A DNA stretch of 9,220 bases from assembly GCA_913041025.1 (NCBI GenBank), contig CAJWGQ010000116.1:1-9220 (forward strand). Direction: 5' to 3'. The number at the start of each line of letters is the position of its first letter. Positions within the stretch are counted from its first letter, which is position 1. The translations under genes were made by a program, and so were the position numbers. The DNA is from an uncultured Gammaproteobacteria bacterium. GTDB lineage: Bacteria > Pseudomonadota > Gammaproteobacteria > Pseudomonadales > Azotimanducaceae_A. The notes beneath the pieces were generated by a model. The model was not told the DNA's origin. It saw only the letters and a program-made list of their open reading frames with translations, and made no database searches. Shown here in pieces: positions 1 through 6,271 of the stretch.

Positions 1-52
1 CGCAGGATTCATAATCCTGAGGTCGGGAGTTCAAGTCTCCCCCTAGCTACCA
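1..52 (+). tRNA. tRNA with CAU anticodon (probably elongator tRNA-Met), 5' part outside window
   Basis: The visible part begins just before the anticodon stem. CAGGA (3-7) pairs with TCCTG (15-19) around the loop TTCATAA (8-14), giving anticodon CAT at 10-12. A five-base variable loop (20-24) is followed by the T arm: GGGAG (25-29), loop TTCAAGT (30-36), CTCCC (37-41). The 3' acceptor strand CCTAGCT (42-48), discriminator A49 and an encoded CCA (50-52) finish the gene. The anticodon stem lacks the three consecutive G-C pairs next to the loop that mark initiator tRNA, so initiator is unlikely. A CAU tRNA can also be tRNA-Ile2 (lysidine-modified C); without the D arm and 5' acceptor strand I cannot exclude it, though Met is more likely. 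No terminator is visible directly downstream. Confidence 0.93.
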
Positions 53-68
53 AGAGCGAGAGTTTTCC

Positions 69-230
69 GTGACTTGTCAACTAAGCACTTACTTATCTGA
101 TTTAATTCAAAAAGAACACAATGATCCGGAAAACAAATTACAGCTGGCCGAAATTTTGGTCACTCAAATAATGGTTTTCTATTTTGTTAGTCTACTCTTT
201 GATCTGTATGTGCCATTTAGTGGCGCGTAA
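69..230 (+). CDS. possible small membrane protein, 53 codons, unrecognised
   Basis: A GTG at 69 opens a 53-codon frame ending in TAA at 228-230. The first half is polar (QKEHNDPENK at about residues 14-23). The second half is a hydrophobic run (ILVTQIMVFYFVSLLF, about residues 29-44) that would make one membrane helix, with a short PFSGA tail. Upstream of the GTG only a weak purine stretch (GAGAG, 58-62) could serve as ribosome binding site. The frame is open between the TGA in the tRNA region (18-20) and 228, so it may be chance. In its favour are the polar-then-hydrophobic layout and its position 30 bases ahead of another small membrane-protein frame with a good ribosome binding site. I do not recognise the family. 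Start and existence are both uncertain. Confidence 0.3.
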   Translation: MTCQLSTYLSDLIQKEHNDPENKLQLAEILVTQIMVFYFVSLLFDLYVPFSGA

Positions 231-248
231 CAGAAATCCTGTTTCGCG
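224..248 (+). promoter_or_regulatory. imperfect hairpin at a stop codon / ribosome-binding-site junction
   Basis: CGCG (224-227) and AACAG (229-233) pair with CTGTT (239-243) and CGCG (245-248), leaving one T-T mismatch and a five-base loop. The hairpin covers the stop codon of the possible 53-codon ORF and reaches the first G of the GGAGAG Shine-Dalgarno (248-253) that serves the ATG at 261. There is no T-tract after it, so it is not an intrinsic terminator. A role in coupling or masking translation start of the next frame is inference from position alone. Confidence 0.35.
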
Positions 249-574
249 GAGAGATAAAGAATGAACGCAGACAAAATATTGACAATCACTTCGTTATTAG
301 TTGCGGTATGAGCAGTTTTCGTGGCATTTGATTATTGGACTTTAATATTGGTGTTGCTGGGACTCGTGTCTGGCTTCATGAATAGTGAAATCGATCCTGT
401 TCGGAGAATGATCTTGCTAATAGCCGCTATTGGTTTGCCAGTGGTAGCCAAACAGCTGAATGCAACTCCGGTTGTTAGAGGATACGTCAGCAGCATTACC
501 GATATTATTGTTATAGCGATATCTGGGATTGTGATTTTTAACTTTATTATGGTGATCGTTGATTCTAGTTTAGT

Positions 575-603
575 AAAAACCTTGCTTCGGCAAGGTTTTT
601 TTT
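575..603 (+). terminator. strong Rho-independent terminator with cUUCGg loop, possibly bidirectional
   Basis: AAAAACCTTGC (575-585) pairs fully with GCAAGGTTTTT (590-600) around a TTCG tetraloop (586-589) closed by C-G, the very stable cUUCGg type. The T-run spans 596-603. The five A's at 575-579 give a short T-run on the opposite strand, so it may also stop minus-strand transcription. It lies inside the 3' part of the interrupted membrane-protein frame and 44 bases before the TTG start of the isomerase-like gene. It should therefore isolate that gene from upstream transcription unless a promoter lies at or after it. Confidence 0.88.
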
Positions 604-635
604 GGGTTATAGTTCATCCTGTGAATCTTATTTTT

Positions 636-639
636 AGGA
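636..639 (+). promoter_or_regulatory. ribosome binding site AGGA for the TTG-started isomerase gene
   Basis: AGGA lies seven bases before TTG 647. A stop codon in the same frame (TAG, 635-637) overlaps it, so TTG 647 is the only start that keeps the N-terminal strand (IELEKEGLIYKL) typical of crotonase-fold proteins. The next candidate, ATG at 689, would remove it. Confidence 0.6.
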
Positions 640-646
640 TGGCAAT

Positions 647-1369
647 TTGATTGAATTAGAAAAAGAAGGTTTGATCTACAAGCTCACGATGGATGCGGGC
701 GAGAATCGATGGAACACGACTTTTGTCAGGCAGTTCAGTGCGGCTCTCGATCAGGTCGAGCAAGATGATGGCCCTGGTGCACTGGTGACCTGTGCAACCG
801 ATCCTAAATTTTTTTCAAATGGGTTGGACCTTGACTGGGTCCAGTCGCCTGAGACTCATCCTGAGGGCGGTGATAGAGAGCCCTTTGGTTCAGAGTTCAT
901 GTATTTGATGGGAAGGATTATTACTTTATCTATCCCATCCATATGCGCTATCAACGGCCATGCCTTTGGTGCAGGCTTTATGATGGCGCTTTGTCACGAT
1001 GTCCGAATAATGAGGGAAGACAGGGGTTTCCTTTGTGCGAACGAAATGCAACTTGGCATGACTATTCCAAGGCCTGAGTTGGCTTTATTTCGTCATAAAT
1101 TACCGGCTGATATCTTTTTTGAGACTGTACAGCTGTCCAAACGTTGGACGGGACCAATGGCACTGGATGCCGGTATTGTGCAGGCAACAGAGTCTGTCGA
1201 TAGGCTGGCCGATTCTGTATTAAGGAAAGCAGAAGAGTTAGCTCCACTAGCTAATAATAGGGCTAATTTTCGAGCTCAAAAAGAGTCACTTTATGGAGAG
1301 AATGCAGCAATTAACATAGAGCATGGCCCTGCGCATATGCTTAAGAATTCAGAGCAGTTTTTAAGCTAG
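647..1369 (+). CDS. enoyl-CoA hydratase/isomerase family protein, delta3,delta2-enoyl-CoA isomerase-like
   Basis: This 240-aa crotonase-fold protein probably moves a 3,4 double bond of an acyl-CoA to the 2,3 position so that beta-oxidation can proceed; it would act in the cytosol. The oxyanion-hole segments are FFSNGLDLDW (55-64) and INGHAFGAGFMMALCHD (102-118). At the site of the first catalytic Glu of classical enoyl-CoA hydratase it has a Met (near residue 112). The second Glu is kept as E133 in NEMQLGMTIP, matching the NETQLG segment I recall from mitochondrial enoyl-CoA isomerase. One Glu rather than two is the isomerase pattern. The start is TTG at 647: an in-frame TAG at 635-637 excludes anything earlier, and AGGA (636-639) lies seven bases upstream. 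The TTG overlaps the TGA of the preceding broken frame by four bases (TTGA). It is convergent with the carboxylase operon. The substrate is unknown. Confidence 0.87.
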   Translation: MIELEKEGLIYKLTMDAGENRWNTTFVRQFSAALDQVEQDDGPGALVTCATDPKFFSNGLDLDWVQSPETHPEGGDREPFGSEFMYLMGRIITLSIPSICAINGHAFGAGFMMALCHDVRIMREDRGFLCANEMQLGMTIPRPELALFRHKLPADIFFETVQLSKRWTGPMALDAGIVQATESVDRLADSVLRKAEELAPLANNRANFRAQKESLYGENAAINIEHGPAHMLKNSEQFLS

Positions 1370-1377
1370 AGGTATTT

Positions 1378-1716
1378 TCAGCCGCTCATTACGATTTCAC
1401 AGGAAGTTATATCGGTCATTTGATCAGACCAGATCAGTCTTTCTAAATATTGAGTTCTTGCCGAACAGTTTAGAGAATCTTGCAGGTACTCCTTGACGGC
1501 TTTTTCGAACAGTTTAAGGCCCTCTAGGACACTTTCAGTATGAACTTTAATTTCTATATCGAAGGGTTCGCATGGTAGCTCGTCCTCATCATAGCCCCAA
1601 ATATCGCTCATTTTGTAAACTACCGGATCTACTGGATTGAGGAGAAGTTCGTCTTTCGGAACTGCTGCTCCTTCGTCCGGGGTCCAAAACCACTGTTCAT
1701 GTTGGAACGATTTCAA
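1378..1716 (-). CDS. unrecognised acidic protein, 112 aa, last gene of the carboxylase-AtuA operon
   Basis: I do not recognise this protein. It has about 23 Asp/Glu against 9 Lys/Arg, no signal peptide, no membrane segment and no known metal or nucleotide motif. Four Trp stand out (W9, W11, W40, W96), with an acidic patch GYDEDELPCEP (41-51). A regular, probably helical stretch follows at about 60-100 (ESVLEGLKLFEKAVKEYL and on). The start is probably TTG at 1716: a TAA at 1720-1722 closes the frame upstream, and the first internal ATG is codon 36. No good Shine-Dalgarno precedes it, so translation may depend on coupling to the AtuA gene, whose stop is 12 bases upstream. A 10-base palindrome AGCCTAGGCT (1726-1735) covers that stop. 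Its place in the operon suggests a role with the carboxylase/AtuA pathway, but function is unknown. Confidence 0.65.
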   Translation of the reverse strand: MKSFQHEQWFWTPDEGAAVPKDELLLNPVDPVVYKMSDIWGYDEDELPCEPFDIEIKVHTESVLEGLKLFEKAVKEYLQDSLNCSARTQYLERLIWSDQMTDITSCEIVMSG

Positions 1717-1728
1717 TACTTATCGAGC

Positions 1729-3501
1729 CTAGGCTTTGGGAGCGATTGATTCAGGAACGTCGATCATCTTTGCTCTCAGGTATTCACCCATAGACTTCGC
1801 TTGCTTGTCGATACGATGGTTCGAAGCAGCACCAGTTCCTAAAATACCTTTGATGTAGAAGTTTAGGGCTTTTAGATTTGGTAATTCAAAGCGCTCGATC
1901 TCATAGGATGCTAGATCTGGGCAGAGTGCTTTGAGTTTTTCTACGGTTAGAAACTCGTGCAAAAAACTGTATGAATGATCCGTAAGTGCCCAGACACCGC
2001 AATTGGCGTTTCCTCCTTTATCCCCGGATCGCGTGCCAAACAATCTTCCAAAGGGCACCTTCACGGTCTGATCGGTTGGGGCAGGAGCAAGGTTTACGGG
2101 CGTTTCTTGATAAAAAATATCTTCTAGGCCTAGCCGCTGTGTAGGTAGGACTTCCTCGACCTTGCCATCAATATGTAATCTTTCGGTAACCAGTTGACTG
2201 TCTATTAAAGTGGGCCAATGAATAATCGCAGGCCCGCCATTAAATCCTGCAGCACCTCGACCCGTATTGCCAGGAATTCCTGCTAGTCCTAATTCAGTTA
2301 CTTTCGCAGAAAAAAGTCTGCCCAACTTTTTAGGATCGTCACTGGTAACTGTAATTCTGAGGGCAGCATGAGCGACTTCGTTGGATTCTGGATCTTCGTG
2401 ATCGCTTCTGATTAATTCTATATCGACATCGTCAAACTGGTCTTTCCCGCCTAGATTATGAAAAACTGCATCAAGGTAGACTTCTGCTTTCTTTTCTATA
2501 TCCAGTCCTGTGAGTAGAACCTCCATACTCTGCTTATTTGGCCCACGAGTATTGAAACAGACTTTATGGGTCGGAGGTGGCGTGCTACCTCTGGTGCCGC
2601 TGACTCTCACCCGGTCATCTCCATCTTGTTCTATTTTCATGGTATCGAAGTGGGCGATTACATCAGGGTTGTAATAGGCTGGAGTCGAAATTTCATAGAG
2701 CAGCTGAGCAGTTATCGTACCAACGGAAATCAATCCTCCGGTGCCTTGATGTTTTGTAACCGTGAAACTTCCATCTGACTCAATTTCAGCTATCGGGTAA
2801 CCGACATTTCTAAAACTGGGCACCTCCTCGAAGAATGAGTAGTTACCCCCGCAGCACTGTGCTCCGCACTCAATAATATGTCCTGCTGCAAGGGCTCCCG
2901 CTAATGCGTCGTAGTCGTTTCGTTGCCAGTTAAATTTCCAAGCCGCTGGACCGATAACTACAGCTGCGTCGGTGACTCTAGGGCAGACTACGATATCAGC
3001 TCCTTGATCTAAGGCTTCTTTAATGGCCCAACCTCCGAAATAGACATTTGCCGTCAGGGCTGCTTGGTCAGAATTAGCCAGTTCCTCCTGAGTGTCGAGA
3101 TTGGTAAAGGACTGGCCGGCCTGTTGCAGCTCATCGAGATTGGTGAGTAGATCGTCTCCATCGATCCAGGCAACCTTGGCAGTTAAACCTTGTTCTTTTA
3201 AAATTTTCTCTATCTCATCGGCCATGCTTTTAGGATTTAGTCCGCCTGCGTTGGTGACTATTTTTATTCCCTTTTCTATACAAGTACCGGCCACTTGCTG
3301 GACTTGTTTTAGGAAGGTACCAACATAACCCATATTCTCGCCACGAGACTGCTGCTGGTTATATAAAATAGACATAGTAAGTTCGGCTAGATAATCGCCT
3401 GTTAGCACGTCAATAGGGCCGCCTTCTACCATTTCTCGAGCGGCATCTAACCTATCCCCATAAAAACCGCTACAGTTAGCTATCCGAATCACGTCAGTCA
3501 T
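1729..3501 (-). CDS. atuA: acyclic terpene utilisation AtuA family protein (DUF1446)
   Basis: This 590-aa protein is close to the usual AtuA length of about 600. The N-terminal AtuA domain (about 1-430) opens with IRIANCSGFYGDR (5-17) and contains GPIDVLTGDYLAELTM (28-43) and TNAGGLNP (83-90). Gly- and Cys-rich stretches follow: CGAQCCGGNYSFFEE (212-226) and KHQGTGGLISVGT (250-262). A smaller C-terminal domain (about 480-570) carries the conserved FGTRSGDKGGNANCG (488-502). In Pseudomonas, atuA belongs to the citronellol/geraniol degradation cluster. Its reaction is not firmly established; a part in cleaving the hydrated carboxylated intermediate has been proposed. Here it follows the hydratase gene by 11 bases, with GGGGAG as ribosome binding site before ATG 3501. 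No HMG-CoA-lyase-like gene is visible, which fits AtuA acting after the hydratase (inference). Family call sure, reaction unsure. Confidence 0.93.
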   Translation of the reverse strand: MTDVIRIANCSGFYGDRLDAAREMVEGGPIDVLTGDYLAELTMSILYNQQQSRGENMGYVGTFLKQVQQVAGTCIEKGIKIVTNAGGLNPKSMADEIEKILKEQGLTAKVAWIDGDDLLTNLDELQQAGQSFTNLDTQEELANSDQAALTANVYFGGWAIKEALDQGADIVVCPRVTDAAVVIGPAAWKFNWQRNDYDALAGALAAGHIIECGAQCCGGNYSFFEEVPSFRNVGYPIAEIESDGSFTVTKHQGTGGLISVGTITAQLLYEISTPAYYNPDVIAHFDTMKIEQDGDDRVRVSGTRGSTPPPTHKVCFNTRGPNKQSMEVLLTGLDIEKKAEVYLDAVFHNLGGKDQFDDVDIELIRSDHEDPESNEVAHAALRITVTSDDPKKLGRLFSAKVTELGLAGIPGNTGRGAAGFNGGPAIIHWPTLIDSQLVTERLHIDGKVEEVLPTQRLGLEDIFYQETPVNLAPAPTDQTVKVPFGRLFGTRSGDKGGNANCGVWALTDHSYSFLHEFLTVEKLKALCPDLASYEIERFELPNLKALNFYIKGILGTGAASNHRIDKQAKSMGEYLRAKMIDVPESIAPKA

Positions 3502-3512
3502 TTAAATCTCCC

Positions 3513-4289
3513 CTAGTCCTTTACCCAAGCTGCGTTTCTTTTCTCACGAAATGCGGCCATTCCCTCTGAAGCTTCATCCGAACGAAACATACGACCGCTC
3601 CATTCTGCGGTTTCTTTGAATCCTTCCTCGATAGAAAGCTGTGGTACTCGCCTAACTAATTTTTTGCACTCAACTACGGCGATTGGTCCTCCTAAATTGA
3701 TCATATCGATTTCTTCTTGCACGGCTTCCACCAATTGTGCGCCGGGAACTGCGCGATGAGCAAAGTTCATTTCTACTGCCCGTTTTCCGTTAAATCGTTC
3801 GCCTGTCACAATCAGTTTCATCCCGTGATGCGTTCCTAACTTTGGAAGGCAGACGACCGAAATAATGGCGGGTATGACCCCAATACGAACCTCGCTGAAG
3901 CTGAATTGTACATCTTCATCCGTTACAACGATGTCGGCGGCGCCTACCAGTCCTAAACCTCCAGCAAAAGCCGCCCCATTTATAGCTGCTATAACCGGTT
4001 TGGGGCTATCCATGATGGCGGTTAGAACATCCGCATAGGGCACTGCCCGCTTAGCACCATCGGCGATTTGGCCAGGAGGGCTCTTGAGGTCGGCTCCTGC
4101 GCAAAACGCGGGGCCTGTTCCGGTTATTACAATGGATCTAACCTCATCATTTTCATTAGATTCAAGGATGTGGTCATATAGCTCTGTGACCAACGCAGCA
4201 GACAAAGCGTTCCTGTTCTCTGGTCTGTTGAGAGTTATCCATGCCGCGCCTTTTTTGATCTCATAGAGAGTAGCTTCGGTCGTAGCCAT
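3513..4289 (-). CDS. enoyl-CoA hydratase/isomerase, methylglutaconyl-CoA hydratase (LiuC/AtuE) type
   Basis: This 258-aa protein is the normal crotonase length. Oxyanion-hole segments are AFCAGADL (61-68) and INGAAFAGGLGLVGAADIVV (103-122). The first catalytic Glu position of classical hydratases is Gly113; the second is E133 in FSFSEVRIGVIPAIIS. This combination, with the SEVRIG-IPA-IS signature, is what I know from LiuC and AtuE, which add water to 3-methylglutaconyl-CoA or its isohexenyl homologue after the carboxylase step. The gene starts at ATG 4289, two bases after the alpha-subunit stop, with AGGAG inside the end of the alpha gene, so translation is probably coupled. Position right after both carboxylase subunits supports hydration of the carboxylase product. 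Whether the substrate carries a short or a long side chain cannot be read from the sequence. Confidence 0.9.
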   Translation of the reverse strand: MATTEATLYEIKKGAAWITLNRPENRNALSAALVTELYDHILESNENDEVRSIVITGTGPAFCAGADLKSPPGQIADGAKRAVPYADVLTAIMDSPKPVIAAINGAAFAGGLGLVGAADIVVTDEDVQFSFSEVRIGVIPAIISVVCLPKLGTHHGMKLIVTGERFNGKRAVEMNFAHRAVPGAQLVEAVQEEIDMINLGGPIAVVECKKLVRRVPQLSIEEGFKETAEWSGRMFRSDEASEGMAAFREKRNAAWVKD

Positions 4290-4291
4290 AT

Positions 4292-6271
4292 TTAATTCTC
4301 CTCTTCTTCCAGACTCACCAGTAATTGCTCTTTTTCCACCTGATCGCCTATTGCGACGTGCACGTTTTCCACTTTCCCGTCGCGGGGAGCTGTGATTCGG
4401 TGCTCCATCTTCATCGCTTCCAGAACGATAAGCACATCACCTTTAGAGACGGTATCTCCTGACTTTACCTCTGTTGCGAGTATGGCGCCGGGCATGGGTG
4501 CAACCAGTCCTCCGCCGAAGTCATCCGGGTTCGAAATTGGGTACCTAGGCAGTTCCACTAGCTCTAGGTCATGAGTGTTGCAGTGCACGAGCCACTGATC
4601 TCCTACCTGATCAATAGAGTAACTGGATCTCTGTCCACTGATATCAATTTCAACATTGCCCTGACCGGCGGCGATGGGTGTAACTTGAAATTTTTCATCG
4701 TTGACCAGAAACCCGAAGCTCCCATCTCGATTTGTACGATAGGCTAGCTTAATGGTATTTCCATCTACACTGTACTCAACTTGCTCGTTCGGCATGGTGG
4801 AATTACGCCAGCCGCTCCTGACTCCTTTGTTTATCTTTGCTCTAGCCCGTCTTTTTGCTTGAGCTTCTATTGATACAGCTATTGCTGCCTCAGCAATGCT
4901 TGTCTCATCAACTTCAATGGATCTGGCAGGATTCACTCGTTCTATGAAGTCAGTGGTGGTATCTCCTGCTATGTACTCTTCGGTTCTAAGTGTATTGACG
5001 AGAAAGTCGCGATTGGTGGTTAAACCCTGAATTCGAGTTGTTTCCAAGACTCGCGCCAACCGCGCAGCTGCTTCTCTGCGAGTAGGCGCGTGAACTGTAA
5101 CCTTCGCAATCATGGGGTCGAATTCGGTCGTGATCTCGCTGCCAGTTTCCACCCCTGAATCAAATCGGGCTTTACCCACTTTCGAAGGCTCCCATGCAAT
5201 GACGGGCCCTGGAGAGGGTAAGAAGTTTTTTTCCGGATTTTCAGCATAAAGCCTAGCCTCTATTGCGTGCCCATTGATTGACAGATCATCTTGAGTGAAA
5301 GATAAAGCCTCACCTTCGGCAACTCTGATTTGTTCGCGGACTAAATCTTTACCAATAATTTCTTCGGTGACCGGGTGTTCGACTTGTAAGCGGGCGTTTA
5401 CCTCCAGAAACCAAAAGCCTTCATCACTCAGTAAAAATTCCACTGTTCCTGCAGAGGAATATCCAAGCTTTTTGGCAGCAGCGATTGCCGCGTCACCCAT
5501 CTTTGAACGTATTTCGTCGGTCACAGCTGGGGAAGGGGCCTCTTCAATTATTTTCTGGTGTCGTCTTTGAATGGAGCATTCTCTTTCAAAGCAATGGACG
5601 AGGTTACCGTGGGTATCGCCTAAAATTTGAATTTCAACGTGTCTGGACACGTCCAGCCATTTTTCTAGAAAAACGGTATCGTCTCCAAAAGAGTTTGCAG
5701 CCTCTCTTTTAGCACCTTCGACCGCACTGTCTAGATCCTTCTCACTTTCCACGACTCGCATGCCTCTGCCGCCTCCGCCGGCTGAAGCTTTTACAAGCAC
5801 TGGATAGCCTATTTCGGCCGCAGAAGCATTGATGTCGGTGTTTTCTTGGATTTCGATAGCAGGTAGGGTGGGCACTCCTGCTTCTTGCATCAGTGCTTTG
5901 GCTGAAAGCTTGTCTCCCATAAGGCCAATGACTTTAGGTGAGGGCCCGATCCATTTGATGCCGGCATCAATGATGGCTTGTGCAAAGTTCTCGTTTTCCG
6001 ATAGAAAGCCATAGCCCGGGTGCACGGCGTCTGCTCCGCTTCTTTTGCAGGCATTGATGACCTTTTCCACATCCAAGTAGGTTTCGGCAGTTGTTCTGCC
6101 TTCGAGAGAGATCGCGGTATCAGCTTCCTGTACGAAGGGAGCTTTGGAATCACCATCGGCAAATATAGCGACTGTGCTTATGCCCATGTCGTGCGCGGTG
6201 CGCATAATGCGACGAGCAATTTCGCCTCGATTGGCGATCAATATTTTTTTGATTGGGGTTACATTCGCCAT
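4292..6271 (-). CDS. biotin-dependent acyl-CoA carboxylase, alpha (biotin carboxylase + biotin carrier) subunit
   Basis: This 659-aa subunit carboxylates its own biotin with ATP and bicarbonate, then hands the carboxyl group to the beta subunit. The biotin carboxylase domain (about 6-450) has HPGYGFLSEN (84-93), the ATP-grasp glycine loop KASAGGGGRGM (161-171), RRHQK with K240, and EVNARLQVEHP (290-300). Residues K240, E290, N292, R294, E298 and R340 match the E. coli AccC catalytic set with an offset of two. A divergent middle region (about 450-585) corresponds to the domain that binds the beta subunit in MCC/GCC-type enzymes. The C-terminal carrier domain has EAMKM with biotinyl-lysine K621. 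All key residues are present. Start ATG 6271 has AAGGAG eight bases upstream and lies 13 bases inside the beta gene, pointing to translational coupling. It is of the MCC/geranyl-CoA/propionyl-CoA alpha type; the substrate is set by the beta subunit. Confidence 0.95.
   Translation of the reverse strand: MANVTPIKKILIANRGEIARRIMRTAHDMGISTVAIFADGDSKAPFVQEADTAISLEGRTTAETYLDVEKVINACKRSGADAVHPGYGFLSENENFAQAIIDAGIKWIGPSPKVIGLMGDKLSAKALMQEAGVPTLPAIEIQENTDINASAAEIGYPVLVKASAGGGGRGMRVVESEKDLDSAVEGAKREAANSFGDDTVFLEKWLDVSRHVEIQILGDTHGNLVHCFERECSIQRRHQKIIEEAPSPAVTDEIRSKMGDAAIAAAKKLGYSSAGTVEFLLSDEGFWFLEVNARLQVEHPVTEEIIGKDLVREQIRVAEGEALSFTQDDLSINGHAIEARLYAENPEKNFLPSPGPVIAWEPSKVGKARFDSGVETGSEITTEFDPMIAKVTVHAPTRREAAARLARVLETTRIQGLTTNRDFLVNTLRTEEYIAGDTTTDFIERVNPARSIEVDETSIAEAAIAVSIEAQAKRRARAKINKGVRSGWRNSTMPNEQVEYSVDGNTIKLAYRTNRDGSFGFLVNDEKFQVTPIAAGQGNVEIDISGQRSSYSIDQVGDQWLVHCNTHDLELVELPRYPISNPDDFGGGLVAPMPGAILATEVKSGDTVSKGDVLIVLEAMKMEHRITAPRDGKVENVHVAIGDQVEKEQLLVSLEEEEN

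Larger units (their letters stand above)
261..650 (+). pseudogene. small multi-helix membrane protein frame interrupted by in-frame TGA
   Basis: An ATG at 261 sits seven bases after a strong Shine-Dalgarno, GGAGAG (248-253). The frame reads MNADKILTITSLLVAV and then meets TGA at 309-311. It continues without another stop to TGA at 648-650. Replacing the TGA by one residue gives about 129 aa. The interruption falls inside what would be the first membrane helix (hydrophobic on both sides: LLVAV before, AVFVAFDYW after), so TGA probably replaces a TGG Trp or CGA Arg codon. Two or three further hydrophobic segments follow (about residues 24-38, 48-60 and 81-98). The downstream part alone could begin at GTG 321, but that site has no convincing ribosome binding site. 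The last 25 or so codons read through a strong terminator (575-603), which is odd for an intact gene. It resembles generic small membrane proteins of unknown function. Alternatives are a sequencing error or true readthrough. Confidence 0.6.

Noticed and set aside
1..52. tRNA 3' end as integration site of a mobile element
   Set aside because: I saw no integrase gene and no second copy of the tRNA end in the window; the neighbouring genes are metabolic.
74..106. TTGTCA / TTTAAT as a promoter for the small ORFs
   Set aside because: Spacing is 21 bases and the -35 overlaps the first codons of the 53-codon ORF.
279..284. Perfect TTGACA -35 box
   Set aside because: It lies inside the N-terminal codons of the small membrane-protein frame, and the nearest -10-like hexamer (TATGAG, 307-312) is 22 bases away.
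309..311. TGA read as selenocysteine or as Trp by a changed genetic code
   Set aside because: I see no SECIS-like hairpin just after the TGA, and no selenoprotein family fits. TGA serves as a normal stop at 648-650 and at the end of the 112-aa gene, and Trp is TGG in all the enzyme genes.
2566..2778. + strand ORF of 70 codons inside atuA and similar ORFs opposite the carboxylase genes
   Set aside because: They are antisense to well-supported enzyme genes, have no family-like sequence and no ribosome binding sites worth noting.
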